DNA from: Oscillospiraceae bacterium
GTDB taxonomy: Bacteria > Bacillota > Clostridia > Oscillospirales > Oscillospiraceae
Reading direction: 5' to 3'
Length of the DNA: 64,000 bases
Assembly (NCBI GenBank): GCA_017508045.1
Contig: JAFVZT010000030.1
Coordinates: 1-64,000 of the forward strand
Of this stretch, positions 35,308-42,029 are shown piece after piece; the stretch's first letter is position 1; the number at the start of each line of letters is the position of its first letter. Both the position numbers and the translations under genes were made by a program. The notes beneath the pieces are model-generated. The model ran no database searches. It had not been told where the DNA came from and saw only the letters and a list, made by a program, of their open reading frames with translations.

Positions 35308-35628
35308 ATGGACATTCAGTTGAAACGAGGTCTCTTAGATGTCTGCGTTTTGGCAGCGATTAAGAGCGAAGATTCATACGGCTATAAGATCATAAAAGAT
35401 ATGAAACCGTATATTGAGCTTTCCGAATCGACCTTATATACCATTTTGAAACGTTTGGAAACTGCGAATATGCTGACCGTTCGCACCGCAGAACATGGTG
35501 GCAGACTTCGGAAGTATTACCATATCACTAACGAAGGATTGAAGCGCATTGAGGATTTCAAAGTCGAGTGGAAAGAAATCTTATCTATATACCGATTTAT
35601 AACTAAGGAGGATGATGGCAATGAGTAA
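35308..35628 (+). CDS. PadR-family transcriptional regulator
   Basis: 106 aa from ATG 35308 behind AAGGGAGG. The winged helix typical of PadR is MDIQLKRGLLDVCVLAAIKS ... ESTLYTILKRLE, with wing GGRLRKYYHITNEG. It precedes an HAAS-domain membrane protein and a DUF4097 protein, a conserved trio in Firmicutes in which PadR represses the operon. It overlaps the next gene by 8 nt. Confidence 0.9.
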   Translation: MDIQLKRGLLDVCVLAAIKSEDSYGYKIIKDMKPYIELSESTLYTILKRLETANMLTVRTAEHGGRLRKYYHITNEGLKRIEDFKVEWKEILSIYRFITKEDDGNE

Positions 35629-36220
35629 ACAAGAATTTCTTGCGCAATTGCGTAAAGGTTTATCCGGATTGCCGCAGGATGATATTGAGGAACGTTTAAC
35701 ATTTTACAGTGAAATGATTGAAGACAGAAAAGAAGAAGGTCTTTCGGAGGAAGAAGCAGTTTCGGCTGTAGGCTCGGTTAATGAAATCGTTACACAGGTA
35801 GTAGCCGAAACTCCTTTTGCGAAAATCGCAAAGGAAAGAATTAAATCTAAAATGCGGTTAAGCGTAGGCGAAATCGTGCTTTTGGTGCTCGGCTCACCTA
35901 TATGGATTTCCTTGGGCATTGCCGCATTTGCCGTAATTCTGTCGCTTTACATTTCGTTGTGGGCTGTAATAATTTCATTGTGGGCAGTCTTTGCTTCATT
36001 TGCCGCCTGTTCTATCGGTGGTGTGCTGGCATGTGTCGTTTTTATTGTAGGCGGTAACGGTGCTTCTGGTTTTGCTATGCTCTCCGCAGGTATTGTATGT
36101 GCAGGCCTTGCAATCTTTATGTTTTACGGATGCAAAGCAGCAACAAAGGGTACTTGGATACTTACAAAGAAAATAGCAATATGGACAAAAAACTGCTTTA
36201 TCAAGAAGGAGGTAGCGTGA
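35621..36220 (+). CDS. HAAS-domain (DUF1700) membrane protein
   Basis: 199 aa from ATG 35621, 9 nt after AAGGAGG. The N-terminal HAAS signalling domain is MSKQEFLAQLRKGLSGLPQD ... ERLTFYSEMIEDRKEEGLSE, followed by four hydrophobic segments (about 85-175). Proteins of this kind always accompany PadR regulators and may pass membrane signals to them. The stop overlaps the next start (TGATG). Confidence 0.85.
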   Translation: MSKQEFLAQLRKGLSGLPQDDIEERLTFYSEMIEDRKEEGLSEEEAVSAVGSVNEIVTQVVAETPFAKIAKERIKSKMRLSVGEIVLLVLGSPIWISLGIAAFAVILSLYISLWAVIISLWAVFASFAACSIGGVLACVVFIVGGNGASGFAMLSAGIVCAGLAIFMFYGCKAATKGTWILTKKIAIWTKNCFIKKEVA

Positions 36221-37188
36221 TGAGAACGAGAACAAAAGTATGGCTTATTATAGCGGCATCTCTTGTCTTGATTGGTTCTATTGTTTTTGGAGGTGTGATG
36301 TCAGTGTTAAAATGGGACTTTACGAAATTATCTACTGTCAAGTACGAAAATAACGATTATAAGATACACGAAGATTATCAGCATATATCTATCATAACCG
36401 ATACCACTGATATTGTTTTTGTTCCTTGCGAAAGCCCAACGACCTCAGTTTCTTGCTACGAACAGAAAAACAATATGCATTCGGTTTCAGTGAAGGACGG
36501 TACATTAGAAATTGAGATAGTCGATACACGGAAATGGTACGAATATATCGGGATCAATTTCGGCACGCCGAAAATAACGGTGTTCATTCCGGAAGGCGAA
36601 TACGGTAAACTCTCGGTCAAAGCAAGCACCGGTGATGTTGAAATACCCGAAGTGTTCAAATTCAGAAGTGTTGATATTTCGGTAAGCACCGGTGATGTTA
36701 AAAACTATGCTTCTGCTTTGGAAGGTGTAAAAATCAAGACAACTACTGGTAATATTTGCATTGAAAACGCATCTGCCGGCTCGCTTGACTTTATAGTTTC
36801 CACAGGAAAGGTGACCGTTTCGGGGGTGACTTGCGAGGGCGATATTATAGTTGGTGTATCAACGGGAAAAACATATCTGTCCAATATCCAGTGCAAAAAC
36901 TTTACCTCAAGTGGAAGTACCGGAGATATTTCTTTGAATAATGTTATTGCTACAGAAAAGCTTTCGATCAAGAGAAGTACTGGTGATATAAAGTTTGACA
37001 GTTCTGATGCTGCAGAAATTTACATTGAAACCGATACAGGCGATGTAACAGGCTCTCTACTTACTGACAAGGTATTTATCGCACAAACTGATACGGGCAA
37101 AATCAATGTTCCCAAAACTGTTAGTGGAGGTAGATGTGAGATCACTACAGACACGGGTAATATTAAGATAACTGTTAAGAAAGGATAA
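36220..37188 (+). CDS. DUF4097-type membrane-anchored beta-helix protein
   Basis: 322 aa. One N-terminal membrane anchor (VWLIIAASLVLIGSIVFGGV) is followed by a beta-helix built from turns with the repeated motif S/T-T-G-(D/N/K)-(V/I). I count about nine (ASTGDVEI, VSTGDVKN, TTTGNICI, VSTGKVTV, VSTGKTYL, GSTGDISL, RSTGDIKF, TDTGDVTG, TDTGNIKI). This is the putative-adhesin/DUF4097 fold usually encoded after PadR and HAAS genes. Role unknown; probably cell-envelope stress. Confidence 0.85.
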   Translation: MRTRTKVWLIIAASLVLIGSIVFGGVMSVLKWDFTKLSTVKYENNDYKIHEDYQHISIITDTTDIVFVPCESPTTSVSCYEQKNNMHSVSVKDGTLEIEIVDTRKWYEYIGINFGTPKITVFIPEGEYGKLSVKASTGDVEIPEVFKFRSVDISVSTGDVKNYASALEGVKIKTTTGNICIENASAGSLDFIVSTGKVTVSGVTCEGDIIVGVSTGKTYLSNIQCKNFTSSGSTGDISLNNVIATEKLSIKRSTGDIKFDSSDAAEIYIETDTGDVTGSLLTDKVFIAQTDTGKINVPKTVSGGRCEITTDTGNIKITVKKG

Positions 37189-37192
37189 CCAT

Positions 37193-37588
37193 ATGGAAAA
37201 GATATGGACTGAAATGTACGAAGCGACAAAAGCCGTATTAAATGAACGAAGGATATCCGAGTATGTTACTTGCGGAGAGGTATCTGCCGCAGTGTTATCA
37301 AAATCGGGGAAAATATATACAGGTGTTTGTATTGACACCTGCTCTACTTTGGGTATTTGCGCAGAAAGAAACGCTATCTTTAATATGATTACCAATGGTG
37401 AGCAAGAAATAGATAAAGTGTTGTGTATCCTTCCCGATGGTTCCAATGGCGCACCTTGCGGTGCTTGCCGTGAGCTTATGGTACAACTGATGGCAGGTAA
37501 ATATCACGACATCGAAATAATGCTCGACTACTCTACGGGACACACTATAAAATTAGGTGAAATTACCCCCGAATGGTGGATCAAGTAA
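37193..37588 (+). CDS. Cytidine/blasticidin-S deaminase-like protein
   Basis: 131 aa. The zinc-dependent deaminase motif is complete: CAERNAIF (Glu proton shuttle) and PCGACRE. Short single-domain proteins of this type deaminate cytidine or related nucleosides. It follows the DUF4097 gene by 4 nt behind AAGGAT, so it is cargo of the same operon. The precise substrate is not readable. Confidence 0.82.
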   Translation: MEKIWTEMYEATKAVLNERRISEYVTCGEVSAAVLSKSGKIYTGVCIDTCSTLGICAERNAIFNMITNGEQEIDKVLCILPDGSNGAPCGACRELMVQLMAGKYHDIEIMLDYSTGHTIKLGEITPEWWIK

Positions 37589-37719
37589 AAATTAAAATGC
37601 GAGATAGCAGTAGTATTATTTAACCCACTATAACAACGCACGTCAGATGGTAACGTCTGACGTGCATTTTCGTTATAAAAAGTTTCCATTTCGAAACGAA
37701 AAAAGTTGGGGTGTACCCC

Positions 37720-37748
37720 TTGACTTTTTGACCCAAAACTCATATGTT
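37720..37748 (+). promoter_or_regulatory. Promoter candidate for the structured RNA
   Basis: TTGACT (37720-37725), 17-bp spacer, TATGTT (37743-37748), with no gene of convincing quality downstream for 1.7 kb. Confidence 0.4.
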
Positions 37749-37754
37749 CTAAAT

Positions 37755-38440
37755 AGAGGGTTAAAGCTCTTTCCTTCGTTTTTGCTCTTCGGACAGGCAA
37801 GGAGCTTGTTCGGAGTCAAAATAAATAACTAATGTTTTAATTATGAAGGAGGACATTTACGTCAAACACTCTCTAAGCACGGAAAATCTCTGTCCTATGG
37901 CTTTACGGACAGACGGAGGAAGGCACATGAAACCTGAATTGTCGGGTAGTGCCACAAACCTCTGAAAACGGCAGCATCGAAAGATGAAGATCCTGCAGCC
38001 TTGACGCACCAAGGAAAGCCCTACTGCACGGTGACAGCAAAAGCATCTGCACAAGCAATGGCAAATGAAAAGATCAGTCCCAACTTCAAGATGAGCACGG
38101 GGAAATTGCCAAGACACAAAATTTGCAGACGAAAATTGATCCAAGCCCCTTATGGTCACTACAATAGCAAAGTGCGGAACCACTTGTACGGTGTGGACGA
38201 AAATCGGATAGCATTACGCTTTCAGGCTTCGGTAGCCTGCTGACCAAAATCCTGTTTTCGTACAGAAGTACCGAAGTTTATGGAATTTTAATCGTTATGA
38301 AAATTCCCACCGAACGGAGCCGTAGTTGGGGGCTTCGTAGCAATCCTTGATTGTTAATCGGTGAAGTGCGCGAGGTATGTATATGCCTCCACTCTCATTT
38401 TGGGAGCATGCACTTCGGAGCGCCGCAAGGTGACTCCATA
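37755..38440 (+). ncRNA. Candidate large structured non-coding RNA
   Basis: No convincing coding frame, but dense helices in order. CTGTCC/GGACAG (37890-37912). A nested rod CGGAGG/CCTCTG, GGCAC/GTGCC, ACCTG/CGGGT (37914-37964). GCAG/CTGC enclosing CATC-GAAA-GATG (37971-37996). CCTTG/CAAGG (37999-38014). GGGG/CCCC (38099-38149). AAGTG/CACTT (38170-38185). ACGAAAA/TTTTCGT enclosing CAGGCT/AGCCTG (38197-38251). GGAATTTT/AAAATTCC (38282-38307). A three-way junction closed by CACCGA/TCGGTG (38308-38363). A second, closed by GAAGTGC/GCACTTC (38363-38416). A GCAA-capped hairpin (38417-38437). Two GNRA loops and stacked junctions suggest an ornate RNA. The ends are not certain. Confidence 0.6.
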
Positions 38441-38615
38441 GTACTCACCCTTATGGGAAAATTGAATATGATTTTCGTTTTGATATGATATATGACGAGT
38501 TCCGCGTGGTGGTTGTCTGACCTACAACGACAGCAGCAGAAAGCGGAACGACTCGTTTCGAAATGACAGAATGACTGTCTTTTCGATATGATATATGACT
38601 ATCCTTTCGATAGGG

Positions 38616-38656
38616 CAACAGTTTCTTTAAGACCGCAGGTCATAAAGAAACTGTTG
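38616..38656. repeat. Long hairpin, 14-bp perfect stem
   Basis: CAACAGTTTCTTTA (38616-38629) and its complement (38643-38656). The 13-nt loop holds a further GACC-GCA-GGTC stem, giving an almost continuous 18-bp hairpin. There is no T-run after it. Confidence 0.75.
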
Positions 38657-38677
38657 CCGGGCGAAGCCATAAAAGTG

Positions 38678-38779
38678 GCTTACGTCAAGGCATATTGGAC
38701 GATTTGCATAGACCTCAAGTACAAAACAAGACTAAACCAATTGTAGATGTCAATGGGGATACTATGCCTTGACGTAAGC
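38678..38779. repeat. 17-bp perfect inverted repeat, 68-nt spacer
   Basis: GCTTACGTCAAGGCATA (38678-38694) and its exact complement (38763-38779). Confidence 0.8.
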
Positions 38780-39093
38780 TCCTTTCAAAATGACCTATGA
38801 TATTCTATAATTTCAATATGATAAAAGATGATTCTCATTTCGAAATGAAGTCCTATAGATTAATCATAGATAGGCGTTTTTTTGCCTGCGGCGTTCCGGC
38901 TGCCCGCCGCTTGATACGAGATCAAGCACCGTACAGTCGGCTAAAATAATCCTATAAAGATATGACTATCTTTTCGAAATGGAGCGACAGCGACCACTAT
39001 CATTTCGATATGATATATGACTGTCGTTTCGAAATCCGCGAAAAATTTTCGTCACGAGAATTATTTTCGTCAATAAAATAGATTTTGGTCATG

Positions 39094-39144
39094 AGACCGC
39101 AGAGATGGAAGATGCACTTCCGTCCCTGCGGTCTTTTTATTTTC
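39094..39144 (+). terminator. Terminator after the repeat region
   Basis: AGACCGCAG (39094-39102) / CTGCGGTCT (39126-39134), with an inner GGAAG/CTTCC stem, followed by TTTTTATTTT. Confidence 0.75.
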
Positions 39145-39160
39145 GTCAGCAAACGAAAAA

Positions 39161-39360
39161 GTAACTTTTCTTGAAACTCGTACCGAAATTCCGTAAATTG
39201 TATATGACCGATCCCCAAAGAAAAAAGTAAGTTTTCTTGAAGATTAAAAAATTTCGCCTATGTTATAGACGAAAACAAACCCATATTTTCGTTCTCAGAC
39301 CACCGAAAAACAAGAAATTTTCAAAAAAAGCCCAAAATCCGTCAAGTTTTCTTGAAACTC
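39161..39360 (+). repeat. Three direct repeats before the integrase gene
   Basis: GTAACTTTTCTTGAAACTC at 39161, GTAAGTTTTCTTGAA at 39227 and GTCAAGTTTTCTTGAAACTC at 39341. They may be integrase arm-type sites or operators of the integrase gene. Confidence 0.55.
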
Positions 39361-39451
39361 AACCATAATCTCTCATATCTTTTTAAATAGAACGAGCGAA
39401 AATATCCGGAGTTTTTGCAAATTCAATCTATCGGAAAGGAGGTTAATGTCG

Positions 39452-40399
39452 ATGGGAAAGACAATGACAGGTGAAGAACGGTTGATTCAAGATTTTCGCA
39501 GAATGATGAAAGGTATCAACGAGAATGGCTACAAAACCCGTGCAGCCTACGGAAACCACGTAGAGCAATTCTTAAAATTCTACTGGCGAAAGTTTCACGG
39601 TCAGAAGCTTGCAAATGTGCGCGGCGATCATATCCGAGCCTATGTGAAAGAGATGCAGGAAAAAGGATTGTCACCGTCCACGATCAAATCCCGTCTGTCC
39701 GCAATCCGCTTTGCACACGAAAAAGCCGGTGGTAAGAGACGTCTGCCGGACAATAAGGAATTAGGATTGGAAAAGCGCAAGGTAGGTAAAGAGGACAGAG
39801 CATGGACAGCCGATGAAGTCAGGGGCGGCTTGACCGTAGCGAAGAACATGGGTCGTATAGATGCCTACAACGCAATCTATATCGGTTATGCGTTTGGTCT
39901 TAGAATTGAAGAGGTTTGTCGCATAAGGAAAGAGGATGTTGAAAAAGCATTGAAGTATGACGGATTGACCATCAAAGGCAAGGGCGGTCAGGTCAGAACA
40001 TATCCCGTGCAATTTGAAGTTCAGAAAAAGGCTTTGCAATATTTCTACGACTACGCAAGAAAGAACAATCTGATGCCCCGCGATTATGTAATTAGTCCCC
40101 AAGGCAAAGGCGGTGTGGAAAGACAGATCAATTCTCTTGAAAATTGGATGTACGCCAATCGGAACAAGTTCGCTATGAAGAATCGCAAGGATGACATGAG
40201 AGACGGAAAGAAGCCGAGAAGCGAAAATATCACTTGGCACGGCTTGCGCCACGCAAGAGCGCAGATACAGTACGCCAAGTATAAAGACGAAGGGCGCAAA
40301 GACCCCAAAAGAATGACCAGCGAAACCTTGGGACATCACAGACCCGACATCACCAACGTGTATTTGGCAGAATTGCCGCAGAGAAAGAAAAACAAATAA
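39452..40399 (+). CDS. Tyrosine recombinase / integrase
   Basis: About 315 aa from ATG 39452 (MGKTMTGEERLIQDFRRMMK), 9 nt after AAAGGAGG; ATG 39446 is too close to it. The SAM-like core-binding domain (residues 10-105) is followed by a catalytic domain with Arg in FGLRIEEVCRI, Lys in TIKGKGGQVRT, HGLRHARAQ, LGHHRPDI and the nucleophile Tyr in NVYLAEL. The enzyme class fits integration into a tRNA 3' end, so it is the more likely integrase of this element. Confidence 0.92.
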   Translation: MGKTMTGEERLIQDFRRMMKGINENGYKTRAAYGNHVEQFLKFYWRKFHGQKLANVRGDHIRAYVKEMQEKGLSPSTIKSRLSAIRFAHEKAGGKRRLPDNKELGLEKRKVGKEDRAWTADEVRGGLTVAKNMGRIDAYNAIYIGYAFGLRIEEVCRIRKEDVEKALKYDGLTIKGKGGQVRTYPVQFEVQKKALQYFYDYARKNNLMPRDYVISPQGKGGVERQINSLENWMYANRNKFAMKNRKDDMRDGKKPRSENITWHGLRHARAQIQYAKYKDEGRKDPKRMTSETLGHHRPDITNVYLAELPQRKKNK

Positions 40400-40418
40400 A
40401 AAGAAAGGATACTCAATC

Positions 40419-40613
40419 ATGCCGAGAAAAAAGAAAATTCCTCGTAATGATTTAGGTATCCCCGAATATGAAATGGAATCTTTAGCAAGAATGCTTTTAC
40501 CGATCCTCAAAAAGTATCTTGATTCAGAAGAAGGAAAGCGGGATTGGCAGGAATGGCAAGCCCGAAGAAAACAGAGTGCCGAGAGCACCGATAGCAAGGA
40601 AATTACCGAGTGA
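40419..40613 (+). CDS. Small protein downstream of the integrase
   Basis: 64 aa, 19 nt after the integrase and preceded by AAAGGA. Highly charged: a basic start (MPRKKKIPRNDLG), a predicted helix (EYEMESLARMLLPILKKYLD) and an acidic end. I do not recognise the family. Position suggests an integrase partner such as a small excision factor, but nothing in the sequence proves it. Confidence 0.5.
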   Translation: MPRKKKIPRNDLGIPEYEMESLARMLLPILKKYLDSEEGKRDWQEWQARRKQSAESTDSKEITE

Positions 40614-40701
40614 ATTGACGTTAACGATATAAAACCAAGGGATACCCAAAATCACAACGCCACAGGCGGGAAACCGTCTGTGGCGTTGCTGATATTTCAA
40701 A

Positions 40702-41391
40702 TCATGATAGAATTTCAACAAACTTCCTTCCGAAATCTGTAATTTCGTATACCTTTTCTTTATTATTGACACGATCAAAAGAATCTCCGAAAATAGAAAT
40801 TCCACCCCTACCATCACTTTCAAAAGGCGAGTTATTCTGAAAACCATTCATAAAACCTACAGCAGACAGTCGTAACAATTCTGGAGGAACGATGTTATTC
40901 TGAGTAATAACCTTCGGGTTTGAAATTAAGTAACTAAGATCGTTCAAAAGTAGTTTGTCAATAATCTCTGAATATGTGCAAAACTCATCCCAAGATATCT
41001 TGTTATCTAAATATGCCAGATAAATTTTTGCAAGGACATCAGGCTTTTTGAAATCCAAATAACGGTCAATCAGGATGGTTATATATGCTAATTCAGAATC
41101 TCTGTTTTTGCTAAGTATTTTAGCCTTTCGTTGCTCAACTTCTTCTTGCGTTGCTAAGTTGGAGTTGAAACTAACAATAAACTCTCGCAACTTACGAATG
41201 AAATATCGTCCCTTAAGGTCGTCAATTATTTTGTATGCAGACACCGCATATTTTACAATCGGAATTTCTTTTAATATTCCGTCATCCATAAAACTATCAA
41301 GTACGACTTCTGCTGTATCCACACTCAAGTCTAATGCTTTAGAAGATATACTTTGTTCAAAAGATTTCGTAATAGAAAGATTAGTATCCAT
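40702..41391 (-). CDS. Uncharacterised protein, winged-helix-like C-terminus
   Basis: 229 aa from ATG 41391 behind AGGAG. Residues about 10-75 hold two hydrophobic helices joined to a basic stretch (ILKEIPIVKYAVSAYKIIDD, then LKGRYFIRKLREF). The middle is helical, and the end (KVYEITDFGRKFVEIL) resembles the last strand and helix of a winged helix. I cannot assign it. It lies at the right edge of the tRNA-Val element, the usual place for cargo such as defence genes. Confidence 0.7.
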   Translation of the reverse strand: MDTNLSITKSFEQSISSKALDLSVDTAEVVLDSFMDDGILKEIPIVKYAVSAYKIIDDLKGRYFIRKLREFIVSFNSNLATQEEVEQRKAKILSKNRDSELAYITILIDRYLDFKKPDVLAKIYLAYLDNKISWDEFCTYSEIIDKLLLNDLSYLISNPKVITQNNIVPPELLRLSAVGFMNGFQNNSPFESDGRGGISIFGDSFDRVNNKEKVYEITDFGRKFVEILS

Positions 41392-41469
41392 ATTAGTTCT
41401 CCTACTCACATATTACTTTTTATATTGTACCATAAAATGGGGTTATTTTCAATATTAAAGCAAGTAGAC

Positions 41470-41501
41470 AAAGGCACAGATGATTTCTCATCTGTGCCTT
41501 T
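41470..41501. terminator. Terminator hairpin at the element's right edge
   Basis: A perfect 14-bp stem AAAGGCACAGATGA / TCATCTGTGCCTTT with loop TTTC. Confidence 0.75.
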
Positions 41502-41530
41502 GCGCGTATGTATGCTTAGAAATAAACGAT

Positions 41531-41570
41531 AAAGGCGAATCCATCTCCCAAGGGAAATGGGTTCGCCTTT
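41531..41570 (-). terminator. Terminator after tRNA-Val(CAC), supplied by the element
   Basis: AAAGGCGAATCCAT / ATGGGTTCGCCTTT, 14 bp with one G-U pair, immediately downstream of the tRNA on the minus strand. Confidence 0.75.
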
Positions 41571-41578
41571 AACTTGTT

Positions 41579-41655
41579 TGGTGGAGACAACAGGACTCGA
41601 ACCTGTGACCTCATGCGTGTGAAGCATGCGCTCTAACCAGCTGAGCTATGCCTCC
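41579..41655 (-). tRNA. tRNA-Val (anticodon CAC)
   Basis: 77 nt with encoded CCA. Acceptor GGAGGCA/TGTCTCC (one G-U pair), D arm, anticodon loop TTCACAC, T arm ACAGG-TTCGAGT-CCTGT. Its 3' end is the integration site of the 9.4-kb element. Confidence 0.95.
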
Positions 41656-42029
41656 ATATGGAGCGTATAGAATTATACCACACCTATGGCAAATGTCAAG
41701 TCTTTTCTGTGTAGATGAGAAGATGGAATAACATACATATTCTTTACGAAAGGGACTGTAAATAACGGGCATACATCCATAAATGCGGTGGGAGCAAGCC
41801 CAATGTCATTAAGTAAGAACCTGTGTCATTCTGAGCGAAGCCGCCGACAGGCGGCGAAGTCGAAGAATCCGTTCTCTTCAGTAGGCTCTCAAAGGAAGCG
41901 GATCCTTCGACTCCCCTTCGACAAGCTCAGGGTCGCTCAGGATGACATACTAACTTGATGACATTAGAGCAAGCCCCCGCCCTACGATATCTCATTAGGA
42001 GGGCGGGAGCTGCTGCCACATTTTATAAA
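41656..42029. other. Intergenic region with a GTCATTCTGAGC repeat
   Basis: No gene seen. It holds a dispersed repeat of about 125 bp (41823-41947) that opens GTCATTCTGAGCGA, closes TCGCTCAGGATGAC, and contains GTCGAAGAATCC and its inverted partner GGATCCTTCGAC. This looks like the widespread REP-like inverted repeat of many Firmicutes genomes. A second, shorter copy follows at 43801-43850. Confidence 0.7.

Larger units (their letters stand above)
38478..39034. repeat. Iteron-like repeats (TTTCGATATGATATATGAC and TTTCGAAA)
   Basis: Copies or near copies of TTTCGATATGATATATGAC lie at 38478, 38581, 38811 (degenerate), 38959 (partial) and 39003. The palindrome TTTCGAAA occurs at 38556, 38838, 38972 and 39027, plus 37689 further left. 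The stretch has no coding frame of quality and is AT-rich. It looks like a replication or transfer origin, or a multi-site regulator array. Confidence 0.65.
32165..41600. mobile_element. 9.4-kb integrative element inserted in tRNA-Val(CAC)
   Basis: The last 22 nt of tRNA-Val(CAC), starting TGGTGGAGACAA and ending GGACTCGA, occur both at 41579-41600 inside the intact tRNA and at 32165-32186 as an isolated copy. This is the signature of site-specific integration into a tRNA 3' end. Between them lie a serine recombinase, broken abiH, XRE, padR/HAAS/DUF4097, a deaminase, a non-coding structured region, a tyrosine integrase and two unknown genes. No relaxase or transfer genes are seen. Codon use and lower GC differ from the housekeeping flanks. 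Confidence 0.82.

Noticed and set aside
37647..37832. A 61-codon frame (MVTSDVHFRYKKFPF...)
   Set aside because: No ribosome binding site, and it overlaps the TTGACT-TATGTT promoter candidate. Similar frames seen in mobile elements look like spurious calls.
38001..38243. An 80-codon frame beginning TTG inside the structured region
   Set aside because: The start is a weak TTG without a ribosome binding site, and the interval is explained better by RNA stems. A decayed gene is not excluded.
37755..38460. Group II intron
   Set aside because: No GTGYG start, no domain V hairpin of the usual 34-nt form, and no reverse transcriptase. The GCAA hairpin at 38417-38437 is too short for domain V.
38478..39034. 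CRISPR array
   Set aside because: Repeat spacing is irregular (57-230 bp), copies are degenerate, and no cas gene is present.
39761..40597. A 278-codon minus-strand frame over the integrase
   Set aside because: Antisense to the tyrosine recombinase, which has all catalytic motifs.
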